Source: Clostridium tagluense
Lineage (GTDB): Bacteria; Bacillota; Clostridia; Clostridiales; Clostridiaceae
DNA length: 64,000 nucleotides
Assembly: GCF_003865095.1 (NCBI RefSeq)
Contig: NZ_BHYK01000007.1
Span: 62,001 to 126,000 of the forward strand
Reading direction: 5' to 3'
Part shown: piece by piece, positions 9,644 through 19,311 of the stretch
Layout of the letters: each line of letters starts with the position of its first letter
How positions within the stretch are numbered: position 1 is the first letter of the stretch
The notes under the pieces: model-generated
Seen by the model: the letters and a program-made list of their open reading frames with translations, nothing else
Database searches by the model: none
Told to the model about the DNA's origin: nothing
Position numbers and translations under genes: made by a program

Positions 9644-11167
9644 ATGGAATATTTAATTGGACTAGATATTGGAACAAGTAGTACTAAAGCAATTGCCTTT
9701 GATTTATTGGGAAATGTAATTTCAAAGTGTAATATAGGATATCCTATATTAAATCCTAAATCTTCTTGGAGTGAGCAAGATCCAGGCGAGATGTTTGAGG
9801 CAGTTATTAATTCTATAAAAAGTGTAGCAAGTGAAAATACTAAAAAAGGAAATAAGCTTCTTGGTGTGAGTTTCAGTTCTGCTATGCACGGTATAATGGC
9901 TGTAAATGAAAATGGAGATAAATTAACTGATTGTATTATTTGGGCAGATACTAGAAGTGTGGAATATTCAGAAAGAATAAAAAATAGCAAAATAGGTCAT
10001 GAAATTTATATGAGAACAGGCACACCGATACATCCAATGTCCCCACTATGCAAGCTTGCATGGATGAAGGATAATATGGAGTTAATATTTAAAAAAACAT
10101 ATAAATTTATTTCAATTAAAGAATATGTTTTCTTTAAACTGTTCCGTAAGTATGTTGTGGATTATTCAATTGCATCTGCTACAGGCCTGTTTGATATTTA
10201 TGATTTTCAATGGAATAAAAATTCATTACAAGTTGCAGGAATAAGTGAGGACAAACTATCTACACCAGTATCCCCAACCCAGGTTTTTAAAGGCTTGGAT
10301 AAAAAATATGCAGATTTAATGGGAATTGACATAGAAACTCCCTTTATAATTGGGGGAAGTGATGGTTGCCTTGCAAACCTTGGGGCAAATGCTATAAAAC
10401 CTGGAGATGCTGCAGTTACAATTGGAACTAGTGGAGCTATAAGAATAATAGCAGATAAACCCAAAAATGATGAGAGTGAAAGAATTTTTAGTTATATTCT
10501 TACAGAAAATCGTTTTGTTCTTGGAGGACCTGTTAATAATGGAGGAATAATTTTTAGATGGTTCAGGGATAATTTTTCGCAGTTAGAAGTTACGCGAGCT
10601 GAGACTTTAGGTATTGATACTTATGAATTATTGACAAAAGAAGCCTCAAAGGTACCCGCAAGATCAAATGGTTTGATATTCTTGCCATATCTACTGGGGG
10701 AGCGAGCTCCACATTGGGATGCAAATTCCAAAGGCGTTTTCTTTGGAATAAATATTACTCATAAGAGGGAACATTTTCTAAGAGCGCTGTTAGAGGGAGT
10801 GATATTTGGTGTTTATAGTGTGGGAAAAGCTTTAGAGGAGACAACTGGTAATATTGATACAATCTATGCTACTGGAGGTTTTGTTAGATCTGAGCTTTGG
10901 GTTCAAATGCTAGCCGATGTATTTAATAAAAAGGTAGTAATAGCAGAAAGCTACGAAAGTTCATGTTTAGGAGCGGTAGTGCTGGGTATGAAAGCAATAG
11001 GGCTTATAGATAACATTGAACAAGTAGAAAAATTAGTTCCTATTTCTAAAACCTTTAAGCCAGATATAAAAAACCATGAAGTTTATATGAAAACTTTCGA
11101 AATTTACGAAAGATTGTACATAAAATTAAAGGATGAGTTTGTAAGCATTAGTTTATTACAAAAATAA
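9644..11167 (+). CDS. gntK: Gluconokinase, FGGY family
   Basis: Phosphorylates gluconate to 6-phosphogluconate with ATP in the cytoplasm. The 507-residue length matches FGGY carbohydrate kinases. The N-terminal ATPase domain starts with GLDIGTSSTKAIAFD. The stretch SFSSAMHGIMAV...IIWADTRS and GTPIHPMSPLCKLAW are characteristic of GntK rather than xylulokinase. The C-terminal domain has TIGTSGAIR and the ATGGFVRSELWVQMLADVF adenosine-binding segment. It is directly followed by a GntP permease and by 6-phosphogluconate dehydrogenase, which supports gluconate as substrate. The GGAGG site ends 7 bases before the ATG. Confidence 0.93.
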   Translation: MEYLIGLDIGTSSTKAIAFDLLGNVISKCNIGYPILNPKSSWSEQDPGEMFEAVINSIKSVASENTKKGNKLLGVSFSSAMHGIMAVNENGDKLTDCIIWADTRSVEYSERIKNSKIGHEIYMRTGTPIHPMSPLCKLAWMKDNMELIFKKTYKFISIKEYVFFKLFRKYVVDYSIASATGLFDIYDFQWNKNSLQVAGISEDKLSTPVSPTQVFKGLDKKYADLMGIDIETPFIIGGSDGCLANLGANAIKPGDAAVTIGTSGAIRIIADKPKNDESERIFSYILTENRFVLGGPVNNGGIIFRWFRDNFSQLEVTRAETLGIDTYELLTKEASKVPARSNGLIFLPYLLGERAPHWDANSKGVFFGINITHKREHFLRALLEGVIFGVYSVGKALEETTGNIDTIYATGGFVRSELWVQMLADVFNKKVVIAESYESSCLGAVVLGMKAIGLIDNIEQVEKLVPISKTFKPDIKNHEVYMKTFEIYERLYIKLKDEFVSISLLQK

Positions 11168-11182
11168 AGGGGTGATTATATT

Positions 11183-12502
11183 ATGCCATTATTAATTGTT
11201 GCTTTAGGAGTTGTGTTATTATTAGTTCTTATGATAGCTTTTAAATTAAATGGTTTCTTATCATTAATTCTCGTGGCACTAACAGTGGGTATTTTGGAAG
11301 GTATGCCACTTCCTACCGTTGTAACTTCTATTACAAAAGGCGTTGGTGGTACATTAGGTACACTTGCATTGGTACTTGGATTTGGCGCTATGCTTGGTAA
11401 GCTCATGGCAGATAGTGGTGGGGCACAAAGAATAGCTCTTACGTTAATTGATAAGTTTGGAAAAAAGAGAATACAATTGGCAGTGGTAATAACAGGTTTT
11501 ATAGTCGGTATGGCACTATTTTATGAAATAGGTTTTGTACTTTTAATACCACTAGTGTTTACAATAGCAGCAGCTGCTGATATTCCGCTTTTATATATAG
11601 GGGTTCCAATGGCAGCAGCACTTTCCGCCACTCATGGATTCTTACCACCACATCCAGGTCCTACAGCTATAGCTGCTATTTATAAAGCAGATTTAGGTAG
11701 GACGTTACTTTATGGTATTGTAGTTGCAATACCTGCAGTAATTCTTGCGGGTCCTGTACTTACAAAGTTCCTAAAGCATATGGAGCATGATATACCAAAA
11801 GACTTATTTAATCCTAAGATATTTACAGATAAAGAAATGCCTGGTTTTGGAATAAGTGTGTTTACGGCTTTAGTGCCAGTAATACTTATGGCAGTAAGGG
11901 CTATTGCGACTATTGTATTGCCAAAAACTTCTCCCATATTAAATTATACTACTTTCTTAGGAGATCCAGTAATAGCATTACTTTTAGCTGTACTTTTAGC
12001 TATATTCACTTTTGGACTAAACAAGGGCAAAAAAATGCCTGAAGTTATGAAAACTGTAACTGAATCTATAGCAGCAATAGCTATGATACTATTAATAATA
12101 GGTGGAGGTGGAGCCTTCAAACAGGTTTTAGTAGATAGTGGAGTTGCAGATTATGTTGCACTAATTATGAGCGGATCAAGCATATCACCATTACTACTTG
12201 CATGGCTAATTGCTGCAATACTCAGAATAGCATTAGGATCTGCAACAGTGGCGGGACTTACAGCAGCAGGTATTGTAGGACCATTAATTGTAGCAACTGG
12301 TGCTAGCCCAGAACTTATGGTACTCGCAACAGGTGCAGGAAGCTTAATATTCTCACATGTTAATGATCCTGGTTTTTGGATGTTTAAAGAATATTTCAAT
12401 CTATCAATACCAGAAACATTAAAATCCTGGACGGTACTCGAAACTATAATTTCTGTGGTTGGATTAGTTATGGTTCTATTATTAAATATGATTATACATT
12501 AA
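11183..12502 (+). CDS. gntP: Gluconate:proton symporter, GntP family
   Basis: A 439-residue, very hydrophobic membrane transporter with at least twelve predicted helices. Family-typical segments include LGFGAMLGKLMADSGGAQRIA, the ATHGFLPPHPGPTAIA motif and SATVAGLTAAGI. GntP proteins take up gluconate and related sugar acids. It begins 15 bases after gntK and precedes gnd, giving a complete gluconate uptake, phosphorylation and oxidation route. Confidence 0.93.
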   Translation: MPLLIVALGVVLLLVLMIAFKLNGFLSLILVALTVGILEGMPLPTVVTSITKGVGGTLGTLALVLGFGAMLGKLMADSGGAQRIALTLIDKFGKKRIQLAVVITGFIVGMALFYEIGFVLLIPLVFTIAAAADIPLLYIGVPMAAALSATHGFLPPHPGPTAIAAIYKADLGRTLLYGIVVAIPAVILAGPVLTKFLKHMEHDIPKDLFNPKIFTDKEMPGFGISVFTALVPVILMAVRAIATIVLPKTSPILNYTTFLGDPVIALLLAVLLAIFTFGLNKGKKMPEVMKTVTESIAAIAMILLIIGGGGAFKQVLVDSGVADYVALIMSGSSISPLLLAWLIAAILRIALGSATVAGLTAAGIVGPLIVATGASPELMVLATGAGSLIFSHVNDPGFWMFKEYFNLSIPETLKSWTVLETIISVVGLVMVLLLNMIIH

Positions 12503-12565
12503 AATTTTACACAGGTGAAGCTTTGCCTGTCCTGTCTAAATTAAAAAAAAGGGGGAGTTTATATT

Positions 12566-13966
12566 ATGGATAAACAACAATTTGGAGTTATAGGCATTGG
12601 TGTAATGGGTAAAAATCTTGCTTTAAACGTTGAAAGCAGAGGAATGTCTGTTTCAGTATATGATCGAGATGCAACTACAACAGATGAATTATTGATAGAG
12701 GCTAAAGAAAAAAATATTGTGGGAACATATTCTATAAAAGAATTCGTAAATTCTCTCCAAATTCCAAGAAAAATATTGATTATGATAAAAGCCGGCAAAC
12801 CTATTGATGATGCTATAGAAGAACTAATACCATATATATCTAAGGGTGACATATTAATTGATGGCGGAAATTCCTTTTTTATGGATACAATACGTAGAAG
12901 CAAAAAACTTGAAGAATTAGGTTTTAAATTCATAGGAACAGGCGTTTCTGGGGGAGAAGAGGGAGCTTTAAAAGGACCAGCAATTATGCCTGGAGGTCAA
13001 ATTGATGCTTGTAAAATAGTTGAACCAATTTTTACAGCTATAGCTGCAAAAGTAGATGGGCAGTCATGCTGCAGCTATATTGGTGAAAATGGAGCAGGAC
13101 ATTATGTGAAAATGGTTCACAATGGTATTGAGTATGCAGATATGCAACTTATTTGTGAAGCCTATGCACTTTTAAAAGGGGTTGCAGGGCTTTCGAATGA
13201 ACAGCTTCATGATGTTTTTAAAGAGTGGAATAAAGGTGAACTTGATAGTTACCTAATAGAAATAACTAGTGAAATATTTGCGAAAAAGGATGATGAGACT
13301 GGGAAGCATATGGTTGATATTATTTTAGATAGCGCAGGCCAAAAGGGTACAGGTAAATGGACGAGTCAAAGCGCTCTAGATTTAGGTGTACCAATACCTA
13401 CAATAACAGAGGCTGTTTTTGCACGTTGCATATCTGCATTAAAGGATGAACGCTTGATGGCAAGTAGCATATTAAAAGGACCAGATACATTATTTGAAGG
13501 AAATATAAATGAGTTTATAGAAGCTGTAAGAAGGGCTCTTTATGCAAGTAAAATATGTTCCTATGCCCAGGGATTTGCACTTATGAAAGCTGCAGCAGTG
13601 GAGTATAATTGGGACCTTAAATATGAAGAAATTGCCAAAATATTCAGAGGTGGGTGTATTATTCGCGCTCAATTCCTTAATAGGATTAGCATTGCTTATG
13701 AAAATGATGCTAATATTAAAAATCTAATGCTAGATTCATATTTTAAGGACATTCTTAATAATTATCAAAAGGACTTACGATATGTAATATCTACAGCTGT
13801 AAATTTAGGTGTGCCAATTCCCGGAATATCTAGTGCACTAATGTATTATGACAGCTATAGAAGTGCAAATCTCCCAGCAAACTTACTACAGGCACAAAGA
13901 GATTATTTTGGAGCTCATACCTTTGAAAGAAGGGATAAAGAAGGAATATTTCATCATGAATGGTAA
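12566..13966 (+). CDS. gnd: 6-phosphogluconate dehydrogenase, decarboxylating (copy 1)
   Basis: Oxidises 6-phosphogluconate to ribulose 5-phosphate and CO2 with NAD(P)+. The 466-residue product has the Rossmann segment [15 protein letters not shown] at the N terminus, the substrate motif [21 protein letters not shown], the catalytic [15 protein letters not shown], and the C-terminal [20 protein letters not shown]. It lies 63 bases after gntP and has its own terminator. A closely similar second gene follows, so the pair is a tandem duplication that has begun to diverge. Confidence 0.95.
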   Translation: MDKQQFGVIGIGVMGKNLALNVESRGMSVSVYDRDATTTDELLIEAKEKNIVGTYSIKEFVNSLQIPRKILIMIKAGKPIDDAIEELIPYISKGDILIDGGNSFFMDTIRRSKKLEELGFKFIGTGVSGGEEGALKGPAIMPGGQIDACKIVEPIFTAIAAKVDGQSCCSYIGENGAGHYVKMVHNGIEYADMQLICEAYALLKGVAGLSNEQLHDVFKEWNKGELDSYLIEITSEIFAKKDDETGKHMVDIILDSAGQKGTGKWTSQSALDLGVPIPTITEAVFARCISALKDERLMASSILKGPDTLFEGNINEFIEAVRRALYASKICSYAQGFALMKAAAVEYNWDLKYEEIAKIFRGGCIIRAQFLNRISIAYENDANIKNLMLDSYFKDILNNYQKDLRYVISTAVNLGVPIPGISSALMYYDSYRSANLPANLLQAQRDYFGAHTFERRDKEGIFHHEW

Positions 13967-13988
13967 AGTGATACTAAATTAAATGTAA

Positions 13989-14025
13989 AAACCTGCAGTT
14001 TATATTTTAGACTGCAGGTTTGTTT
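13989..14025 (+). terminator. Terminator between the two gnd copies
   Basis: An 11-bp stem, AAACCTGCAGT paired with ACTGCAGGTTT (13989-13999 and 14011-14021), runs into GTTTT. Confidence 0.85.
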
Positions 14026-14056
14026 TATAATGTTTATCAAGAAATAATAAATATTT

Positions 14057-14086
14057 ACACTTATTTAAGTGTTTTAAGTGTATAAT
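14057..14086 (+). promoter_or_regulatory. Candidate promoter/operator of the second gnd
   Basis: A dyad ACACTT-ATTT-AAGTGT (14057-14072) and a second AAGTGT copy stand just before TATAAT (14081-14086). There is no convincing -35. This arrangement suggests that copy 2 is controlled separately from the gntKP-gnd operon. Confidence 0.45.
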
Positions 14087-14150
14087 TAAGAAAATAAAAA
14101 TATTATGTATGTGAAAATTAAATGGTATTACGGTAAGGAGGATTTAAATT

Positions 14151-15566
14151 ATGGATAAACAGCAAATTGGAGTTATAGGCTTAGGTGTCATGGGTAAAAA
14201 TCTAGCTTTAAATATTGAAAGTAGAGGATTTTCTGTTTCCGTCTATAATAGAAATAGAATTAAGACAGATGCGTTATTGATAGCGGAAAAACAAAAGAAT
14301 ATTTTGGGAACATATTCTATAGAAGAGTTTGTAAATTCTCTAGAGACGCCAAGAAAAATATTGATTATGATAAAAGCAGGAAAACCCGTTGATGACGCTA
14401 TAGAAAAGATAATACCTTATATTTCCAAGGGTGATATATTAATTGATGGCGGAAATTCCTTTTTTATGGATACAATACGTAGAAACAAGCAGCTTGAAGC
14501 TTTGGGCTTTAATTTCATAGGTGCAGGAGTTTCAGGAGGAGAAGAGGGAGCTTTAAAAGGACCATCAATTATGCCGGGAGGTCAAATTGATGCTTATAAA
14601 ATGGTAGAACCAATTTTTACGGCTATAGCTGCAAAAGTAGATGGGCAGCCTTGTTGCACTTATATTGGAGCAAACGGAGCAGGACATTATGTGAAGATGG
14701 TACATAATGGAATTGAATATGCAGACATGCAGCTTATTTGCGAAGCTTATGCACTTTTAAAAGGAGTTATAGGTCTATCGAATGAGCAGCTTCATGATAT
14801 TTTTATGGAGTGGAACAGTGGTGAGCTTGATAGTTATCTAATGGAAATAACTAGTGAAATATTTGCGCAGAAAGATAATGAGACTGGAGGGTACATGGTT
14901 GATATTATTTTAGACAGTGCAGGCCAAAAGGGAACAGGAAAATGGACTAGTCAAAGTGCTTTGGATCTGGCAGTACCAATCCCTACTATAACAGAGGCTG
15001 TTTTTTCGCGTTGCATATCTGCATTAAAAGATGAACGAACTTTGGCGAGTAACATATTAAAAGGGCCAGATACAGTATTTGAGGGGGATATAAATGAATT
15101 TATAGAATCCGTAAGAAGGGCCCTTTATGCTAGTAAAATATGTTCTTATGCCCAGGGATTTGCACTTATGAAGGCTGCAGCAGTAGAGTATAATTGGGAA
15201 CTTGAATATGGGAAAATTGCTAAAATATTTAGAGGTGGGTGTATTATTCGCGCTCAATTCCTTAACAAGATAAATGATGCTTATGAAAATGATGCTAATA
15301 TTAAAAATTTAATGTTAGATTCATATTTTGTGGATATCCTTAATAGTTATGGAAAGGACTTACGATATGTAGTATCCACAGCTGTAAATTTAGGAATACC
15401 AGTTCCGGGAATTTCCAGTGCGTTAATGTATTATGATAGTTATAGGAGTGCAAATCTCCCAGCAAACTTACTACAGGCACAGAGAGATTATTTTGGTGCT
15501 CATACATTTGAAAGAACTGATAAAGAAGGAATATTCCATCATGAATGGGTAACCGATAATAAATAA
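14151..15566 (+). CDS. gnd: 6-phosphogluconate dehydrogenase, decarboxylating (copy 2)
   Basis: Same enzyme family as the preceding gene; 471 residues, with matching Rossmann ([15 protein letters not shown]), substrate and catalytic motifs. By eye most residues are identical to copy 1, with conservative changes spread over the whole length and a five-residue longer C terminus. All catalytic segments are kept, so both copies look active. AAGGAGG ends 9 bases before the ATG. The copy has its own leader and its own terminator. Confidence 0.94.
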   Translation: MDKQQIGVIGLGVMGKNLALNIESRGFSVSVYNRNRIKTDALLIAEKQKNILGTYSIEEFVNSLETPRKILIMIKAGKPVDDAIEKIIPYISKGDILIDGGNSFFMDTIRRNKQLEALGFNFIGAGVSGGEEGALKGPSIMPGGQIDAYKMVEPIFTAIAAKVDGQPCCTYIGANGAGHYVKMVHNGIEYADMQLICEAYALLKGVIGLSNEQLHDIFMEWNSGELDSYLMEITSEIFAQKDNETGGYMVDIILDSAGQKGTGKWTSQSALDLAVPIPTITEAVFSRCISALKDERTLASNILKGPDTVFEGDINEFIESVRRALYASKICSYAQGFALMKAAAVEYNWELEYGKIAKIFRGGCIIRAQFLNKINDAYENDANIKNLMLDSYFVDILNSYGKDLRYVVSTAVNLGIPVPGISSALMYYDSYRSANLPANLLQAQRDYFGAHTFERTDKEGIFHHEWVTDNK

Positions 15567-15580
15567 AAAGAATAAATTGA

Positions 15581-15614
15581 AAAGCCCTGCAATTTAGAAA
15601 AATTGCAGGGCTTT
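15581..15614 (+). terminator. Terminator after the second gnd
   Basis: A 15-bp perfect stem (15581-15595 and 15600-15614), loop AGAA, contains GCCCTGC and ends in TTT. Confidence 0.9.
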
Positions 15615-15774
15615 CATACTATTTTAACTTTAGAGCAATCCCTGGAGTTAACCATTTATTTCAGTTTGAAATTGCTTTTTATCATTATATAAAGACTTAT
15701 AACCTAAGTTTAGTGATAAGAAAACAGTAATACAAACTGTATTAACAATATATTCTTTTATCAAAATATTTTTA

Positions 15775-15802
15775 TTGACACATTATTACAATATGCTACA
15801 AT
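15775..15802 (+). promoter_or_regulatory. Promoter of the GGDEF-EAL gene
   Basis: In the 333-base gap 15567-15899, TTGACA (15775-15780), a 16-base spacer and TACAAT (15797-15802) form a good vegetative promoter. It leaves a leader of about 90 bases with no recognisable element. Confidence 0.7.
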
Positions 15803-15899
15803 TGTACCTATATAGGGCATAAGGACTAGAAAAATATTTTTATAAGTTAATCACTTTAGTCTAAGACACATTAAACCTAAATATATAAGGAGTGGAGTT

Positions 15900-18857
15900 A
15901 TGAAGCTTACTTTTAGAAGCAAATTATTTTTATATTTTGTAACAATTATATTAGTTACATCTATTCCAATAGCTTTAATAACCCGCAACTATATTTACAA
16001 TTTCCTAAAAGAAGATTTATCCTCAGATTCCAGAAAACAAATGGTACAAGTGGACAATACCTTTTCTAGTATGTTTAAACAAATAAAAGACAATAACAGA
16101 TTTCTAGCATCATCTGTGGATGTAAGAAAAGTCGATGATTCAATACTTCCTTTACCTAACAGCCCAAAAGACAAATCATATAAAAAAGATTCCAAACAAA
16201 TACCAGGGATAGAAAGTACTATTTATAATGATTTTGAAAACTATGGAACAACTCATCCAGATGTCTCCTATGTATACATGGGGACTAAATGGGGAGGCTA
16301 TATTAAATGGCCAGATGGACCAACTGTTAATAATTATGACCCTAGGGTAAGACCTTGGTATAGGTCGGCTTTATCTAAGCCCGGAGAGGTAGTAATAACA
16401 GATCCATATACCACCGCTGACGGAACTAATTCATTAGTAATAAGTGCATCTTCAGCTATTAAGGATACATATGGAAATATTATAGGAGTAATGGGTATTG
16501 ATATAAATTTAGACAAATTATTTAAGACAATAGATAGTGTTAAGGTTGGTGACACAGGATATACGTTTCTTTTTTCAAAAGATGGAACAATACTTGCTCA
16601 TCCTAATAGCAAATTTAACTTTAAAAATATCCAGTTGCTAAATCAAAAGGGTTATAAAGATGCTAAAACTGGTGAATATTTAAAATATACCATTAAAGAT
16701 TATAATAGGCTAATTATTGAAAATAACTCTGGTTTTGAAACCCTTATAGAGGGGAAACCAGTATTAGTTAATGTATATTCTTCGCCCTATACAGGATGGA
16801 AGATGGCCTCAGTTATACCAAAAAGCGAGCTTACTGCATGGATAACTAAAACTGAATATTTCATATTTTTAGTAACCTTAAGTGTATTCATATTAACTAT
16901 ATTTTTTACTTTTATTTTTACAAATCATATCACCAAACCAATTACAGAGTTAACTTCATTAATGCATGAAGCTGAAAAAGGGAATCTAGCAGTTAGAGCT
17001 ATAAATATGCAAACTAAAGATGAATTTGGAGAATTGGGAATTGGATTTAATGTTATGATTAAAAAAATCAGTTCTAGTTATGAGGAGTTATTATCAGTAT
17101 ATGAAGAGTTATCAGCAACAGAAGAAGAAATTCGTGAACAGTATTCGGTGCTTCAATACAAGGAAGAGTCATTAAGAATTAGTGATGAAAGGTATCAACT
17201 TGCTATAGAAGGATGTAATGATTCAATTTGGGAATTCGATTTAAAATCTGGTGATTTTTTTGCTTCTGAAAAATTATTCGAAAGTACAGGGTATAGTTCA
17301 ACTAATAATTTCAATATAAGTTCCTTTATTGATAAACTTGTTCATACTGAAGATCTACCTAGTGCGTTGCAGGATTTTGAAAATTATATTAATAATAAAA
17401 CTTCAATTTATGAATCTGAATTTAGAATGAAAATTAATGATGGTACTTATATATGGGTATATAATAGAGGCAAGGCTCTAAGAGACTCAGATGGGAAAGT
17501 CATAAAGATTGCTGGGTCTATTACAGATATTACAGATAGAAAAAAATCGGAAGAAAAAATAAAATTTATGGCTTATTATGATGCTCTTACTAAACTTCCC
17601 AATAGAACGCTTTTCATGAAGAAGCTAAAGGATCAATTAAGAATGGCCAAACTTAAAAAATCACAAGGAGCTGTGTTTTTTATAGATTTAGATGATTTTA
17701 AAAATATAAACGACACTATGGGCCATAATTATGGGGATAAATTATTAACATACTTAGCAACACAATTGAACTCTATAATAAATGAAAATGATACACTATG
17801 CAGATTAGGTGGAGATGAATTTATACTAATTCATCCTTATTATGAAGAGGCTGAAGTAGAAGTTTATGCAAAAAGATTATTAGACCTATTTAATGATTTT
17901 TTTCAAATTGAAAACAAACAAATCTATATTACTGCAAGTGTAGGAATAGCAATATATCCAAAAGATGGAACTGACATGGATACTATTTTAAAAAAGGCTG
18001 ATTCAGCCATGTACAAAGCAAAAGAATTGGGTAAGAATAGATTTGCTCGATTTGACGAAGAAATGTACTTGAAATTAGAAAGAAAGACCTGTATTGATAG
18101 AATATTAAGGAGCGCCATTGAAAATAATGAGTTAAGTATAAACTATCAACCACAGTATAATGCACAAAAAAATGAGATGTTTGGCTTTGAAGCACTACTC
18201 AGGCTAAATAGCGCAGAGCTGGGATTTATATCTCCTGCTGAATTTATTCCCATAGCTGAAGAAACAGGATATATAAGTAAGCTAGACAGATGGATACTTA
18301 AGGGCGCCTGTACACAAAGCGTAAAATGGCTTCAGGCAGGCTATAAGTTTAAGAGTATAAGTGTCAATGTTTCCTCAGTAGATATACATCAAATTGATTT
18401 TTTAGAAGAAGTTAAAAGTATTCTTCAAACTACAGGAATTAATCCCAATATCTTAGAACTTGAAATCACAGAAACTGTCCTTATGGAGTCCCTTGATTCT
18501 AATATAAAGATATTGGAAGAATTGATGAATATGGGTATTAGAATTGCACTAGATGATTTTGGCACGGGGTATTCTTCTCTTAACTATCTAATGAAGATTC
18601 CAATATCTACTTTAAAAATTGATAAATCCTTTATTGATAATATAACTTCAAATGAACAAAATAAATCGATTATTAATATTATAATTCAATTGGCTCATAG
18701 CATGGATTTAAAAGTTGTAGCCGAGGGGGTGGAAACCGAGGAGCAGCTCTCAATACTTAAAGAAAAACAATGTGACTATATACAAGGATATTACTTTAGC
18801 AGGCCACTGTCAGTGATAGATGCTGAAAAATTATTAGCTTCAAACTTAAAAGAATAG
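15900..18857 (+). CDS. Membrane sensor with dCache, HAMP, PAS, GGDEF and EAL domains
   Basis: A 985-residue cyclic-di-GMP enzyme. Order: membrane helix at about 7-27; an extracellular dCache sensor to about 318 (DPRVRPWYRSALSKPGEVVITDPY is the hallmark); a second helix at about 319-341; HAMP to about 393; a coiled coil; PAS at about 430-555; GGDEF at about 565-720; EAL at about 735-980. The cyclase site is intact (RLGGDEF near 635), but no RxxD inhibitory site stands before it. The EAL site is intact too (FEALLR near 762, ELEITETVLM, DDFGTGYS near 883, AEGVETEEQ). The protein could therefore make and break c-di-GMP in response to an external small molecule. It stands alone between terminators. 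Confidence 0.93.
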   Translation: MKLTFRSKLFLYFVTIILVTSIPIALITRNYIYNFLKEDLSSDSRKQMVQVDNTFSSMFKQIKDNNRFLASSVDVRKVDDSILPLPNSPKDKSYKKDSKQIPGIESTIYNDFENYGTTHPDVSYVYMGTKWGGYIKWPDGPTVNNYDPRVRPWYRSALSKPGEVVITDPYTTADGTNSLVISASSAIKDTYGNIIGVMGIDINLDKLFKTIDSVKVGDTGYTFLFSKDGTILAHPNSKFNFKNIQLLNQKGYKDAKTGEYLKYTIKDYNRLIIENNSGFETLIEGKPVLVNVYSSPYTGWKMASVIPKSELTAWITKTEYFIFLVTLSVFILTIFFTFIFTNHITKPITELTSLMHEAEKGNLAVRAINMQTKDEFGELGIGFNVMIKKISSSYEELLSVYEELSATEEEIREQYSVLQYKEESLRISDERYQLAIEGCNDSIWEFDLKSGDFFASEKLFESTGYSSTNNFNISSFIDKLVHTEDLPSALQDFENYINNKTSIYESEFRMKINDGTYIWVYNRGKALRDSDGKVIKIAGSITDITDRKKSEEKIKFMAYYDALTKLPNRTLFMKKLKDQLRMAKLKKSQGAVFFIDLDDFKNINDTMGHNYGDKLLTYLATQLNSIINENDTLCRLGGDEFILIHPYYEEAEVEVYAKRLLDLFNDFFQIENKQIYITASVGIAIYPKDGTDMDTILKKADSAMYKAKELGKNRFARFDEEMYLKLERKTCIDRILRSAIENNELSINYQPQYNAQKNEMFGFEALLRLNSAELGFISPAEFIPIAEETGYISKLDRWILKGACTQSVKWLQAGYKFKSISVNVSSVDIHQIDFLEEVKSILQTTGINPNILELEITETVLMESLDSNIKILEELMNMGIRIALDDFGTGYSSLNYLMKIPISTLKIDKSFIDNITSNEQNKSIINIIIQLAHSMDLKVVAEGVETEEQLSILKEKQCDYIQGYYFSRPLSVIDAEKLLASNLKE

Positions 18858-18872
18858 AAAATTTAAAAGATT

Positions 18873-18911
18873 CAGTTGAAGTGATGTAGATTTACTTCAA
18901 CTGGATTTTTT
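18873..18911 (+). terminator. Terminator of the GGDEF-EAL gene
   Basis: A stem of CAGTTGAAGT with ACTTCAACTG (18873-18882 and 18894-18903) is followed by GATTTTTT. Confidence 0.85.
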
Positions 18912-19039
18912 ATTTGCTTGTTAGAAAAGCACTGGTTAAAAAAAATTAATGTAATAATTGCTTAATAAAATTCACTATTAACCTTGTAAAAACGTTTTCA
19001 TTTTAATTTTTTTGTGATATATTATTTATATGACTAAAT

Positions 19040-19105
19040 CCCCTTAAATCTGATATTTTTTGTATTTGTCATCATTTACATTATATTGTTTTTAAGGGGC
19101 TTTTT
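19040..19105 (+). terminator. Large stem-loop with T-run, possible attenuator before the racemase gene
   Basis: In the 454-base gap 18858-19311, CCCCTTAAA (19040-19048) can pair with TTTAAGGGG (19091-19099), followed by CTTTTT. The 42-nt loop could pair alternatively. I see no T-box AGGGTGG or other known aptamer. It may be an ordinary terminator or a leader attenuator for the downstream gene. The remaining AT-rich 200 bases up to the start show nothing I can name. Confidence 0.4.
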
Positions 19106-19311
19106 CTAGATGATAATGCTGAAAAGTGTTGATTTATCAATGAGTTAAGTAGCGTTTTCATGTGAGAATTTTGTAAATATATTTATATAGGTTTCATTTA
19201 TAGAAAGAAAACAAGTAAAATTTTGGATGTTTTTTAAAAATAAAGTGATTTTAATTGCATTATTTTATTTTAAAAGCTATAAATTTGCTGAGGAGATTGG
19301 GAGGAATTTGT

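Noticed and set aside
12566-15566. Assembly artefact explaining the two 6-phosphogluconate dehydrogenase genes
   Set aside because: The copies differ throughout at the base and residue level and have different flanks, so they are real diverged paralogs.
18911-19311. T-box leader for the racemase gene
   Set aside because: There is a stem-loop with a T-run but no T-box sequence or specifier-loop features.
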